In this document: piece by piece, positions 36,364 to 48,400 of the stretch | Layout: each line of letters starts with the position of its first letter | Numbering within the stretch: position 1 is the stretch's first letter | Assembly: GCF_000524195.1 (NCBI RefSeq) | Contig: NW_020170390.1 | Location: 660,196-724,195 of the forward strand | DNA from: Echinococcus granulosus | Taxonomy: Eukaryota; Platyhelminthes; Cestoda; Cyclophyllidea; Taeniidae | Reading direction: 5' to 3' | DNA length: 64,000 nt | Notes under the pieces: generated by a model | Told to the model about the DNA's origin: nothing | Databases searched by the model: none | What the model saw: the letters and a program-made list of their open reading frames with translations, nothing else | Made by a program: the position numbers and the translations under genes

Positions 36364-38448
36364 ATGGCTGTTTTGGCCATGGAGGAAACACACAGCACGA
36401 CAACACCCTCCTGCGTGCCACTCCTTCAGGGTATTCGCGCCTCCAAATCCGTTGATAGTCCTCCTATCGAAAGCAAAGACGTTAGTTACCAAGTCAGCGC
36501 CACTGGAGTTAACACAACTGTCAACTTCACGGAAGTTTCAGATTACCTGCAGTCAAAATATGCTCAATTTCACGTGGACCTCCTCGCATGCTATCAATTT
36601 CTAGAGCAAGAAAATGTCAAACTCCTTCAACTTATTCGTAAAAATCAGAGACCAAATTCGCCTCCACGTCGCATCGAAAAACTACTAAACGAGTTCTCCT
36701 TCAAGATCGCCACGGCCAAGGATGTGCATGAGCGACAGACAATTGAAGAAGGCAGCGTAGAAGGTCGTCAGGCTTTTTTAGCAAAACGTTGGAAGGGTCG
36801 CTACTATGCTCTGCTAGAACTGACAGAATGCTATCTCAACTTGCTCAAAATGAGGTCAGTTCTTGAAAAGGAGGTGTCCAAGAGCAACGAGAAGGCAAGC
36901 GAGCTGAAGCGTTTGAATGAGTTTATTCTCAATTTAGAAGGTATCGTAGGGCCATGGATTGTTGATAAAAATAAAACAAAAACTGATAGTGATGTGCCAC
37001 TGAAGGACCTAAGCTGTGGTGAGCCGGTGTTTAGCAAGGCTTGCAGTTATAGCGAGTATGCGGCAAACGACCTTGTTGTTCCACTCTCTAGCGTTTTTCT
37101 CGTGGATGTGCTTTCAAATCACAAACTTTGTACCCAGAACATAAAACAGCTTTTGGAATTAAAACCACAAATACTTCACGTTTTCCACAAGGAGAAGGAG
37201 AGACGTGACCAACTAAAAAGACAATGTGGCCACCTAAAGGATGAGCTTAATGCACTGAGGAGGCACTACGCGGCTGCGTGTATGCAGCTGAAAAACCTAG
37301 GGAGCACCCAGGATGATGATACTCAGACAGCAATCTCAATTGCGGAACTTGCAGTACGGGGGGAGGAGGAAGGGGAGGAAGTAGAAGATGAAGAAGAGGA
37401 AGAAAGTCAAATGGAGGCTGACGAAGTGACAGAGACAACGCCTGGAGCGCAAAAGCTTGTTAAGGATAAGAAGAAGCTGAGCGGTCAAATACGTGAGCTT
37501 CAAAGTGCTCTGAAGGAGGAGGAGATACAGCTGGCTTTGGTTATGAAGCGCCTCCAGCGGGTGACTGGTACAGTTCATGCGTTCGTTCGGCTTCTTAATG
37601 GTAAACAAGAAGCCTCTCACATTCAATTGATCTCTCACAATAAACTTCTGGTCAACTTTAAGGACTGTTTCATTCTTGATGGAATATGCAAAGCTGAGGA
37701 TGGAAACGGCGCGTTGTATGGTGATTTGAGTGGACTTGTGTTGGACTGTTTACACGATGGTCCCGTAACAATTGTCACTCTCGGACCGAGTGCGGAAGAC
37801 TTACTCCTGTCGCACACTGAGGGGTTGGCTTTGCTTGAAGTTGGACATCTCATTGGCCACTTTGAAACCTTAGCTGAGACAGAATTCTACCTCTATGCTT
37901 TTGCAATTTCATGCACTAACAGCTGCATGATAGACCTCATTGAGGAACACCCTGCAGCCGGGCCCATCATCTGCGAGCACGCTGACCCAGATTTTATGGG
38001 AAGGAGCAAGTGCTGTGTGCGGATTGAGAATGCTGATGGTTTTGTAAGTTTTTTGCGTTGGTTAAATGAAAATAAGGACACAAGCGGGAGGGGCCAAGTT
38101 GCCCTATTCCTGCGGTTGGTGGGACAAGATCGAATTCAAAAGACCCTTACGCACACCTCGTGGCTCTGCTTCTATCCCCTCTTTTCTTCTGTTGAAAGAG
38201 ACGCAATGGCTGGTCTTTTCCGGGCCCTCCAAAAGAGGGCTAGACCAAATGTTGCTGAGACCTCTTTCACACGGATGATACAGAAGTCCCTGATTGGAAG
38301 GACCAGAACCATCATTGTCCTAAATGTCGATTTTGATTTCGAACAAACGTCGGAAACTATTGCAAATCTAACCTTTGCCAATGATGCAGTTAAAGCTACA
38401 ACTGAATCTGCCAATCAACTGGTAGCAAAATTTTTTCCGCATGTTTAG
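36364..38448 (+). CDS. Kinesin-14-like protein with a degenerate motor domain
   Basis: Open frame of 694 residues from ATG 36364. It may start earlier by splicing into a short exon after the acceptor at 36190; the unspliced frame stops at 36220. Residues 1-430 are mostly helical, with coiled-coil stretches (KEKERRDQLKRQCGHLKDEL) and an acidic run around 333-356. The neck-like LKEEEIQLALVMKRLQRV then enters a kinesin-shaped domain. SGLVLDCLHDGPVTIVTLGP aligns with the strand leading to the P-loop, but GQTGSGKT is replaced by GPSAEDLL (about 474). ALFLRLVGQDR stands where switch II DLAGSER should be. FTRMIQKSLIGRTRTIIVLN, followed by ETIANLTFA, matches the end of the motor (LTRLLQDSLGGNSKT, ETLNSLRFA). 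It probably cannot hydrolyse ATP and may be a regulatory partner, as Vik1 and Cik1 are for Kar3; that role is inference. Confidence 0.7.
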   Translation: MAVLAMEETHSTTTPSCVPLLQGIRASKSVDSPPIESKDVSYQVSATGVNTTVNFTEVSDYLQSKYAQFHVDLLACYQFLEQENVKLLQLIRKNQRPNSPPRRIEKLLNEFSFKIATAKDVHERQTIEEGSVEGRQAFLAKRWKGRYYALLELTECYLNLLKMRSVLEKEVSKSNEKASELKRLNEFILNLEGIVGPWIVDKNKTKTDSDVPLKDLSCGEPVFSKACSYSEYAANDLVVPLSSVFLVDVLSNHKLCTQNIKQLLELKPQILHVFHKEKERRDQLKRQCGHLKDELNALRRHYAAACMQLKNLGSTQDDDTQTAISIAELAVRGEEEGEEVEDEEEEESQMEADEVTETTPGAQKLVKDKKKLSGQIRELQSALKEEEIQLALVMKRLQRVTGTVHAFVRLLNGKQEASHIQLISHNKLLVNFKDCFILDGICKAEDGNGALYGDLSGLVLDCLHDGPVTIVTLGPSAEDLLLSHTEGLALLEVGHLIGHFETLAETEFYLYAFAISCTNSCMIDLIEEHPAAGPIICEHADPDFMGRSKCCVRIENADGFVSFLRWLNENKDTSGRGQVALFLRLVGQDRIQKTLTHTSWLCFYPLFSSVERDAMAGLFRALQKRARPNVAETSFTRMIQKSLIGRTRTIIVLNVDFDFEQTSETIANLTFANDAVKATTESANQLVAKFFPHV

Positions 38449-38940
38449 TTCTATCATCATGCGATATGTTGTTTTTAAAAAGTTTTATTTCAGGCAACCA
38501 TGTCCTGTAATAAAACGCCATGTATTTGCACCAGAATTCCTACTCTAAAACAATATCTATTACTGTAGCTCAGCCATAAGCTAAAATGTTTACCACAGTT
38601 AAAAGCTATCCAACTATTCGGTACCTGGTTTTTAAAAAAACAGATAGCTAAGGCAAATTAGCTCCATTAGAGGGAAAAGCGATACACTTTTTGAAGCGAG
38701 TAATGCATTTTATAAAAGGGATTATTCTGCATCACACCTCACTCTCAGCCTACACAAAATGCCTAAAAGACTGGCCCATGTAGAAAACAGGCTGTCATCG
38801 AAGATAATGCATTAAATAAAAATGAATGGGAAAATAGTGGTACATTAATCACCTTCTTGAGTTAAGAATCAAGTGCCTGAATTTACAAAATGCATATCAA
38901 ACCCAGACGTTATGTATTCACGCCCCTACCACTCCTACAC

Positions 38941-39171
38941 CTACTCGGGTAGCCGGGAGGTGTCCTCTTGCTTCACCTGCTCCCAAGTGGCTACACTGTA
39001 GGCGGCTTTTGAAAACAGCTGCAAGGATTCGTCTACCCTATGCAACATATTACAAAATTCATGAGCGTTTGCGATGTGCTGGTGAACTTTCGCCAGTAAC
39101 GTCTGTGTGTTACATACGCTCTCCTCGGTTTTTCTAATGAGTTCTCTCTGTTCTGACGTGTTCCTGCTCAC
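38941..39171 (-). other. In-frame coding-like extension after a TAA stop
   Basis: Directly after the stop of the upstream frame (TAA at 39177-39175) and one codon, the same frame continues for 76 codons to TAG at 38943-38941. The text is protein-like and helical (EQRELIRKTEESVCNTQTLL, then FCNMLHRVDESLQLFSKAA). It could be a readthrough product, a fixed nonsense mutation or a sequence error. I found no GT..AG intron that would remove the stop and keep this frame with a good donor. Confidence 0.5.
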
Positions 39172-39174
39172 AAG

Positions 39175-39810
39175 TTAATCAGTGTCAGTGAGTCCATCTA
39201 CGGTTTTCCTCAACAAAGCTTTACTCTTGGAAAATTCGCAGTCTAGTTTATCCATGAGTTGATGCACGGAAAGCAGTTTGGGCAGTGGCTTGCTTATTGT
39301 TGATACGGCAGAGTTAAAGTCGGTAAGTGACATACAAGAATCTCGACTATTGTCACTACCGAAGCCGGTCCAGTTGTTATCATTCCATTGTTGATTAAAT
39401 GGCCCCAAAAGTGGAGGCTCCTTCACTGGTCGTAGAGCGGAATTTCGAGCGCTTGAGACCGACAAATTAGGCATATATCGCTCAGACTGAATGGACTGTG
39501 TACTAGGGGCAGAGCAGAGAGGATGTTTGGGTGTACTCGACGACCGGTATTTTGCCGTTTGCTTTAATTTTGGCAGTGATTCTGCATACACTTTTCGTCG
39601 ATATAGACAGGAGGTGGCATAGACGCTCTCCCCTGTATTAGTACCCGTTGATTTACATCTGACTCTACAATTGCTAGGTCGGTAGACGTATAGGTCTGTA
39701 GTGTTTTGGCCGAACACCTTTGTCCGTTGAATGTATGGATGCGTTAGCGTGTCACGAGTTGGTGCTGCTATACCATGAGCCCTGAGTTCTTGACTAAAGT
39801 TATTACCCAT
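39175..39810 (-). CDS. Unrecognised protein with N-myristoylation-like start
   Basis: Single frame of 211 residues. It begins MGNNFS, which fits the N-myristoylation pattern (Gly2, Ser6). It continues with a basic, Ser/Thr-rich region without transmembrane segments and ends in a short helical stretch (LLSVHQLMDKLDCEFSKSKA). No known domain was recognised. The gene is convergent with the kinesin-like gene; their stops are about 500 bases apart. The frame continues past the stop into a 76-codon extension, listed separately, so the ancestral protein was probably about 290 residues long. The start is the first ATG of the open frame; upstream non-coding exons cannot be excluded. Confidence 0.6.
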   Translation of the reverse strand: MGNNFSQELRAHGIAAPTRDTLTHPYIQRTKVFGQNTTDLYVYRPSNCRVRCKSTGTNTGESVYATSCLYRRKVYAESLPKLKQTAKYRSSSTPKHPLCSAPSTQSIQSERYMPNLSVSSARNSALRPVKEPPLLGPFNQQWNDNNWTGFGSDNSRDSCMSLTDFNSAVSTISKPLPKLLSVHQLMDKLDCEFSKSKALLRKTVDGLTDTD

Positions 39811-42518
39811 TCGGAAATGGCGCTAGATAAGATCTGACCCGGAATCTGTCCTTGTGCAGTCAGCTGCCCTCAATCGATGGGTTGGATGCTTTAAACATAG
39901 ACGGATTGGCGCACAAACCATAGTTCATCCCCTTTTCCTTTGCATTTTGGCATAAATTTCAAAATAAAATCCTTTTTATAGCAATACATGCATTTAACCG
40001 TTTGGAACCTAACTGATCACCCAATTTATCATTTGGATTTAACTGATGATACACAAAAATCCAAGGTATACCACCCTCTAGTAGCCTAAAAAAACATTTG
40101 TCATATTTTAAAGCATATTTAAGCATTAACATTAAGTCTTGGAGAGCAGAATGCAATGCGGCGAATTCTATTTCGCCTTACAGTAACACATACTGTAGTT
40201 TCGCTACCTCAGAAGACTTGTTTGTTATACGCAGAACTTCGTCGTTAATTTTCCAATGTGATGCCCATCCTTGATAGCAACAAAAAGGAGAGTTTTAGGT
40301 TAGCACGGCATACCTAAAATTGAGCAACTCACTTCAGTCAATGGAAAAAATGCTACTAATATTGGAGATAATTCATTAAGTAACGAGACCACCAAACCTA
40401 GTTTAGTATTAACCTCACCTCGTTAAACAGTTAGGCATTAACCCCCCTATTTCAGTTACAATGGTTGGGGTTTTTTCTACCCTCTCTTTGAAACATTTTA
40501 TTGGACTAATAAATTTCAGTGATTTAATTTGGAGCAATAGGGTTTTATTCGCAAATTGGAACATGTATTATGCGAAGGAATCGGTGTTGACGACTTGCCA
40601 AGAGACTGAATACACTCTAAGTAGGAGTATTTTTGCTACCCATAGGTTTGCGATCAGGGGTAAACAGTCTTGTTTTTTACACCATATAATGGAAAAAGAA
40701 GAGGTTTAATTTAGTTTGTTGCTTTAGTGCTATAACAATGCAATTATTAGTAAGATTTTGCACGTAGCACAAATTCCACGAATGCTGCATTCACCAGTGA
40801 CAGTGGCCCGTACCTATTCCTATTTCTATCGCTGAAATTTTCTCTCAATAATTATTACTGATGACAATCAGTAGAATAAAATAATCTGCTTTTTTTGTGA
40901 ATTTCCGAGGAAAATCGTAGAATGCATTTTGAAAATAAGGAAAAAATGGGTTCTAGCTTTTCAATGAGCCACTCTGAGAGTAAGAAAGTGTCTTGATCTC
41001 AATGAACACCAGCCTTTCGTTTCCGTTAACTGGTTCATATTCTGTTAATAAATTCACTACTTTGAGTGAATTTTCAGAATTAGCTTTTCTTGTAAAGCTC
41101 ATTTAAGGGAACTCACACATTTTCCATGAATATGACCTTATTCCTCTTTTATAAGAGCTTCCAACTTTGCACAAATCAAATTGCTGACAGCCTGGAGATT
41201 TAATGAGATCCATTCTTGCCAAACGAGAGCGTTCTTTCACATTGTCATGTGCCTTTGCACTGGTCCGCACTTGCGCATAAGCCCAACTTTAACAATTCCT
41301 TCCACTTGACGGGGAAGACACAGACCACCTCATCAATTAGCGACAGACATTTTCCAATACCGTGTGTGGGTGGTCTGGTCGGATCATCGACTAAACGAGA
41401 TCAGATGAGGTAAGACGCACAACTTCTTTCTGCATCACCAAAGGCCCCATGACAGTTGCTGACCATGGAAATAGTCACTGACGTTGAGATTAATCTAATT
41501 CCATAGTGTAGATAGTTGCCACAGCAGTTTTTCTCAGGTTCCCATTAAATCTTTTGCTTGTTTGAATAACATCTTGAAATAGATTAAATAAACTAGGGAA
41601 TCAAACATATAAGTCGGAATGGAAAAAAAACTAATGCTTTAATAACTTATTGTAGATCTCAGTGATTAGTGAAGGGAAGCAATGCGACTTACCCGCATAC
41701 GCCTAAAAACAAATAATTAGCTAAACAATCCTTAAAAACTAGTACCAGAAGTATAAATGGGTCCATGGGCTGTAGAAACAAAGTGAAGAAGTGGGAAGCT
41801 AATTATTTAAAAAAATTAGCCTTCACATGAGTAGCCGTAAGATGGCGAACCAACTTAGAGCTGCACACGGTGTTAGCACACGCCACGTGTGCATCGCTGA
41901 CTAGATGAACAGGATCCGATTAAAGCACGGTCCATTTCAACGTAACTTGTATATATAGGTAGTGGCTCTCTAACTGGGAGGATTTGTGAGGTTACGTTCA
42001 AGCACTTGTTGGTTAACTGTGAAGTTCAAGCCATCATAGTGGGAAAACGCTTTTTTCCTGGAAAATTGAAATAATTTAAGACCTATTGTCAAAACACTTA
42101 TAACTACAATCCATTATTCAAATTTCAATTAAAATAGCATCCTTGGTCAAGCCTGTGTCACAACTCACAATTGTGCCACATTCGGCGCATTTGGGATTCA
42201 TTATTGACCCATGGTTAGGAGGAACAATGTCCAGAAGCTTGATTAAAGACATCAGTGATTGCAAGACTGAATTATTTACTTCACATAATCATACATACAA
42301 ATAGAGGGATTAAAATAGCCAACCTTTCATGATTTAACTACTTTCAAATTTTTACACGTTGCAAAACTGAGTATGATGGATCTTTCAGCAAAAAAGGAAG
42401 GAAAACCTAGATGCATTTATTTAATGAGGATGCGCAGTCAACAGTGAGTCGTTCTTCTGGTAAGGAAATCGAGGAGTTGTGGTAAAATCGGTTTAGCCAT
42501 GATGCCACCAAGTCAGCA

Positions 42519-42693
42519 TCTGCCTAATTACCCTAACTACGCTGGAAGCAGATGTCCGCATCTGCACACGCACACGTGCACACCTCCCATTGAATGGAAC
42601 ATGACGTTTGTCACCCTCAAGCGGGTTAGATAGTCGTGGCATTTGGCTTGGCGCAGAGACGATCGTCACCCAAACTAATTGGGACAAGTTGCC
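42519..42693. promoter_or_regulatory. Candidate non-coding regulatory block 1
   Basis: It begins with CCTAATTACC and ends with TAATTGGGACAAGTTGCC (42676-42693), with an alternating CACACG/CACGTG stretch between. TAATTA and TAATTG are core homeodomain sites. The two end motifs recur in the same order at 43604-43823. Its position upstream of a homeobox gene suggests an enhancer; no direct evidence exists. Confidence 0.3.
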
Positions 42694-43603
42694 ATTTCCT
42701 CAAACTAACCCAAGGCAGTAAAATGTGCTTTGCCCACGATGAACAGAGTAGCTTAATTCAACTCGTGCATAAATATCATTGCTAAAACGAAAAACTTTCG
42801 AGGCGGTTGATTTCAAAGGTCTTTGTGCCACTGCTTGTTCCCATTGTTTGCACATTCAAACCCAAGAAGATTCATCATGAGTTTGAAGAATCGCTGATGA
42901 TGTCGAAATTATATCCGATGTTGGTCGATTTAGCAAACGGTGCTGAGACATCTGTGTTTCGTGGAGGTGGCAAATTTGTACCCTCTTCCCTAGTTTCAGA
43001 GTGGTAATTTATTAACACTCATTTCTCTTATTTTGAACAAAAGGGTCAAAACTCTATGACTTTTCTACATGAATGTTTTTTTAAATTTAAAACACAGATA
43101 CATCATTCACAATCATGCTACCTTAACATAAACTAGGCCCACGTGGTGCTTCGATTAATTGTCACAATTTTCAACAAATAACAGTCGAAAAAAATATAGA
43201 AACAAACTTTAAAACACCACATTTGGCAAAACGAGTTATTTTTTGTTTTCGAAAAATTTGAAATCCAGTTGCTCAAAACTACGGATAGGTTTTTTTTGTG
43301 AAGTTATTCAGAAGAGCCGAGTATTTTAAGAATAAGGTTTCGGAATCCACACAAGCCAAACTCCGCCTTAAATATAACCAAGTGGAATCTATTTTTTGTT
43401 AAATAAAGTACCATAGATTTTGGAAATCTGTAATATGTGAGGAGAAATTAGCATCTTGTCACTTAGAGTAACACTTAGCAGTCCATTAAGAGAGAACTTT
43501 CTTACCTACATTCTCTTCTCCACTCTATCAAATGCAGCATAAACATAAGTCCGAGGTGGTGTCGGAAATGTGGAGTGGATGAGGGTGACAGAGGGGGAGA
43601 CTA

Positions 43604-43823
43604 CGGAATGCGTCCCTAATTACCTTCACCCGACACTAATCAGACCAGCCACTAATTGTATAAATAATCCCCGTCACTTTGCAGCCCGTTGCTGCTGCAA
43701 CAGTTGCCTTTCTGTGACCTTTTTGCGTAAATATCGCCGAAATTCAAATTTACCGTCTCCTTGGCTATGCATTGTTTATTTTAGAGGCACCAGCTCGTCA
43801 CAATTAATTGGGACAAAATTGCC
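43604..43823. promoter_or_regulatory. Candidate non-coding regulatory block 2
   Basis: It begins CCCTAATTACC, holds several further TAAT cores and a GTTGCTGCTGCAACAG palindrome-like run, and ends TAATTGGGACAAAATTGCC (43805-43823). The end motif matches block 1 except near AAGTT/AAAATT. A 103-codon open frame overlaps it but has no recognisable domain. Confidence 0.3.
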
Positions 43824-45310
43824 GCGAACACTCGGGGACGCTGATGATTCAAACAAAGTCGTGGCGGTGTCTCCCAGATAGCAGGATTTTCTAATGGCTC
43901 AAATGTTGCTTGCGTGAACGTGGGTTACCATTCCATCGCTTATAGAGGGACTCTAGTAGCCTTCCAGAATTCTACAAGGGAATTTCGTTGCCTTTTATTT
44001 GAGATTTGCATTTAACGGTGTAGATTGGCTTAAATTACGTAGTTGTAGTGACCTCTTTTAAGCAAGAAAACCACACTTGGAATGACTATTCTGTAACTTC
44101 TAGTTTACTCCTAAAAGATGCTATAGTGATACAGAGTGACTAAAAGACTAGAACTCCGGAGGATATGCACAGGATATGTGAAATCTGTGCCTCAATTGAC
44201 GATTAAAAGTTCGACACACTGTTGCTCATCATAATCTCTTAACAATGTCAGAAATTGGTGACTAGACAATGTGTGGTTCTAGATTATAACATTAATATTT
44301 GTCTTTTGCATTGAAAAGTTATTTTGCCTCAGTTCAGCTTCTGGTCCATATCTGCACTTCATTTATCACATAGGAATAAAGGTGACCTAAACGATAAAGT
44401 GCAAGGCACAATTAACGATGTCTTTAGTAGATCCACCGGTGAAGTACTTGGGTCGCTCTAATAGCGGTGGCGTTGCGATTGTGCGTCATTGTGGACTCAT
44501 AAATCAGGCTCCCACATTCAAAGTTGTATGATGAGCTTTCATATTCTGGCACGGATGTTGTTTTTATTTCGTTGGATTTTGAGTCTTAGTAAGCGCATCT
44601 CACCGGAAATTTACTACCGATTGTCTAGGTAACTTTTTACAGACCGTAAGTGACCCAATGATTGATGGACCACAAACGCCATTATATGCGTGGCAAGGAC
44701 GCGGAGTAACCATGCTCAAAGTACAGAACTACCCAAATCCAGGCGCAAATGTACACCTTCCATCACTATCTTGAAGAAACACTTAGTTGATATTGCGATC
44801 TTGGAAATGGAATTTAAAAAGAGATTACAATTCATTAATAATTTTTTAAAGCCACCACATTTTCGATTGTGCATATCATTTAGAACGTTAACTTCGATTT
44901 CAAAATTCCTGCTAATCCCCGCCGAAGGGAAGGGGAATGCATGCGTATCCGATGTCATCAAAAGCACTTGAGGTCTGCTGTACCAATTAAAGAAATATAA
45001 AAATATTAACTTAATATGAAATAGTGAAAGGCTGGAAGTTTAAAGGATTAAACGTAGCTTTAGAAAGTCAAGTTTGGGCGTTACTCCTTCACAGATCTGC
45101 CATGTAGCAGTTAGCAACTGTGAACCTTATTTTTTTGGGTGGAAAAGGCGGATTGAAGAGTTCCAACAGCGACGATAAGGTGATGTGGTTAAAAAATGGG
45201 GCGTAAATTGTGGGGTGCTAGATTTTGTTGTAGTCATGTCGAGATGTGCGCGTATGCGCTGCCTCTACTGATTGGATGCTAGCGTGAAGGCTTTAGCGCG
45301 TTCCCCATTT

Positions 45311-45322
45311 CCCCCCCCCCCC
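45311..45322. repeat. Run of 12 C
   Basis: Homopolymer of twelve cytosines in a GC-rich segment (about 45240-45500) just upstream of the tentative first coding exon of the ZFHX-like gene. The segment may be a promoter or 5' UTR. Confidence 0.9.
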
Positions 45323-45489
45323 TCCTCATTTGCCCCTTCTGCGCCAGACGCAAGTGCGCTAGGCAGGCAGGTACGCACCTACACACACGCAAGCACCCGC
45401 TCAAGCAAGTTAAAGGAAACACGCCTTCTTGGAGGATGCGCAGATCCGCCCACCGGACAGTTTCACAGTTTTCTATTTAGAGGGTGTAC

Positions 45490-45497
45490 ATGATCAG
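45490..45497 (+). other. Tentative first coding exon of the ZFHX-like gene
   Basis: ATG ATC AG lies immediately before a GTGAGT donor and is preceded by an in-frame TAG (45478-45480). It supplies the two nucleotides needed by the zinc-finger exon at 49872. Phase and signals agree, but the exon is tiny and other upstream exons are possible. Confidence 0.3.
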
Positions 45498-48400
45498 GTG
45501 AGTTGAAATTTTGTAATTAATTTCGACACACTTTTACGAATACCTGAAGCAATATTATGAGATCTCATGCATAACCTAACTGCATTCAATGTGGGATTTT
45601 GATGCTGCAGTTTTCCTATTTACAACCTTTGTTTTGGATTACTTATTTAAGTAACCCTATTAAGTAATAGGGTTTACTTAGGACCTACTTGATTTATCAA
45701 TGCTAAGTGAGTTCTGAAGTTGCCATTAAAAATAGCCGCATTAGAAATCTGTATTCATAACGAATTCAGCAAGAATATTTGGTGACATATTGTAGGGTTA
45801 AATACTTTACTGAAAGCCTATTAAATTAAAAATACGCATAGCTCAAAGCCCATTTAAAGCATGCTAATTGGTTAGCCCTTACTGCTTCTCTTCAAACTAA
45901 CTCAATGCATTTCATAACAGTATTTGTGGGCTCTGACTATACGAAAAAGTTAGGATTTCGTAAGGGATGCTGTCAAACGGAACTTCTGTTTGATCGGCTC
46001 TTTTGAAATGATTCAATCACTGAGTTGGCTTTTCCTTTTCAAATTGATGCAAATTCGAGCTTGTTTATAATGCGCTGTTCTAACTCCTTCCATCGTGGAG
46101 GTTGATTTGCACAAGGGGTTAATCATACCAACTTTGTGACAATAGCAATGAAGAGGTGGATGTAATTAGTCGAATTTCGTTACACCCTTACAACATGGAA
46201 ACCATGTTCCTTCTTCTTCAAGTAATCTGTTGCACTAATGCGAACAACTCGTTTAATTGCAATATTTTCTCCTTGGATGATGTTGAACTTTGCAGCTGCG
46301 TCCACTGCGATCTGTTTAGGTAGAGCATATCATAATGGGATAGTTAAGCAATAAAAAGAAGCAAAAATCAAGCTTCATGTTCTCAGGCATTTAAATTTCA
46401 ACTAGTAATTGAAAAACAATAAAACTGCTTCACAGACAATCAGCCTACACTTTTAGCCACCAGTTGCCTTAGTCTTACCCGTGATTCATGGGATCTTAAA
46501 GAACATAAGGAAACTGTGAAATCGGTCATTGCATTAAATTGCACAGACTGATGCACTTTAAACTTATGATTCTCACTTTTATAATTATTTTCCTTTGCCT
46601 GAAGAACTTGAGAACTTGAATGTCTAGGGGTAGTAATATTGCCCCAATCGCATGTTAAAGGGTGGCGTCAATTATTTGTTAGTTAAAAGTGATTAGGGGA
46701 ATTAGTTGACGAAGATTGTCTGACCGCCCTCAGGCGATGTAGAGGCCGTTGAAATTTCCGAATAGAAGGCGATCGGTCACTTAACGGTTCAAAAAAATAT
46801 TTGGACTTCATCCATGAATGGAAAAAGTATGTCAAAAACATTTATGACTTCATCAAAATAATTTCAACCGTGAATGATAAATGTAAAATTATCAAAATGT
46901 ATACATCTATGGTGAGCAAAAGCAAAGGAAAATGGTTCCATACGACATCAATGCTTTCGTGGTGTCATGCAAAACACATAACTCAGAGCAGACCTCTTGA
47001 AACCTCTAGTAATCCTAATTAAATAACTGTTAAAGGACGATTGACAAAAATTACTCACCTGTTGACCCAATGAATATTTTTTTGAAAGTTTTTAGTTCTA
47101 AGTCCTTAGCTTTGCAAGCATACAGCCATTTTTATTCTGGAAAATAGCTTTCATCAAAGACTGATTGTCTTTAAGGAATAGTGCTTGTTTAACTGGGTTA
47201 GTGTAGAGGGCAGCTATAGTGGTTTTAGGAATGAAAATTTCCATTTATACACAGCAAATTTAGGCAAGCATTTAGCTATACTATATCATCTCCTTTCAAT
47301 TTTACACCCGAGGAGCTTTTGACGAGTTGAACAAAATTGCACTGGCATCAGTGACAAGAGAGGTCATATTGTCATCACGACGCAACAGTTGCTTAAAATT
47401 TAACTGCATAATTTGATTCCCCTACTTTGTCAAGGATGAAGAGAGGAGGGAGAGGGAAGGACGACATCTAATCCCCCTTACTGCAACTTCACCTAATGCT
47501 TCAGCCACATCCTCATTCTCATCCTCGCCTGTAAACCGATTGACAGGAACAGGCTGTCAAAATACATCAGCTAATCAAACTTTCTCTAGCTGTCATTCGT
47601 TGAATTAAATGTCCTCCACACTTGACAACTGTTCTCCTTGTTTGGAGATCTGTCTTTAGTACTACATCGTCTCCGCACCATACTGACATGTTCAATAGGA
47701 TGATAAAAAATAAAGGAAATAGCTTCTGATGTACAGATGGACAAAGGAGATTAGATCAGTGGACTAATTGCATTCAGTTGGTGTGCACCCAAGGGACCAC
47801 ATATTTGATTAGCTCAGCAATCGCAATGGGGACAAATTGATGTTCTTAATAGAATAATTGAGACAGAAGGCAGGAAAATTACAAACATTACAGAAGACAA
47901 ACCCTGTGCATTCACGCTATCTTAATGAAAAGCTTAAAAAGAGTTATCCACCATTAGTCGTCGGTAGTAAGCTGAAGCTACCGGTTTTGGGTGAATATAG
48001 TACAAGCTGATTACTTGTAAACACCGCTATGTTTTCCACATCATTACAGTCATCAGGGCCATATTCAGGCTACAGCATTAAACGTGGTGCTGAGGGCCTA
48101 AAAAAGCCGGCGAGAAAAAGTGCGTTTCGAAATGAATAAGATTTCATTATTCATGGCATGCTTTACTAGACAGAGGTTTTGTTTGATAGATTACTTTGTC
48201 TAAGCTTCATGATGACTAAATGTGTGGTGCTTACTCTTTAAAGAATTGAGCACAAATAATGTGTCAAAAATACTACTACTTACTTACTTACAATCAAAAC
48301 CAGAAATGGGTCAAATATGCATTTTTTCTTATAAATAATGTTGCAGGTTCTAGAAGGGTAAGGTCATCTTGAAACCTGACTGATGACAGTTGCGATAATC

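Larger units (their letters stand above)
39811..45489. other. Gene-poor region upstream of the ZFHX-like gene
   Basis: No coding exon was confirmed on either strand. Less AT-rich blocks at about 42490-42700 and 43560-43890 share short motifs and are listed as candidate regulatory elements. The rest is AT-rich and unstructured as far as I can see. Confidence 0.45.

Noticed and set aside
39137..39188. A short intron that would remove the in-frame TAA
   Set aside because: Candidate donors give lengths not divisible by three (for example 38 or 61), which put the downstream text out of frame.
43570..43881. Plus-strand frame of 103 codons
   Set aside because: It overlaps the candidate regulatory block; Cys-rich text without a domain and no fitting splice partners.
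45272..45493. Plus-strand frame with a proline run
   Set aside because: Created by the poly-C and GC-rich 5' segment; it ends in a stop before the donor at 45498.
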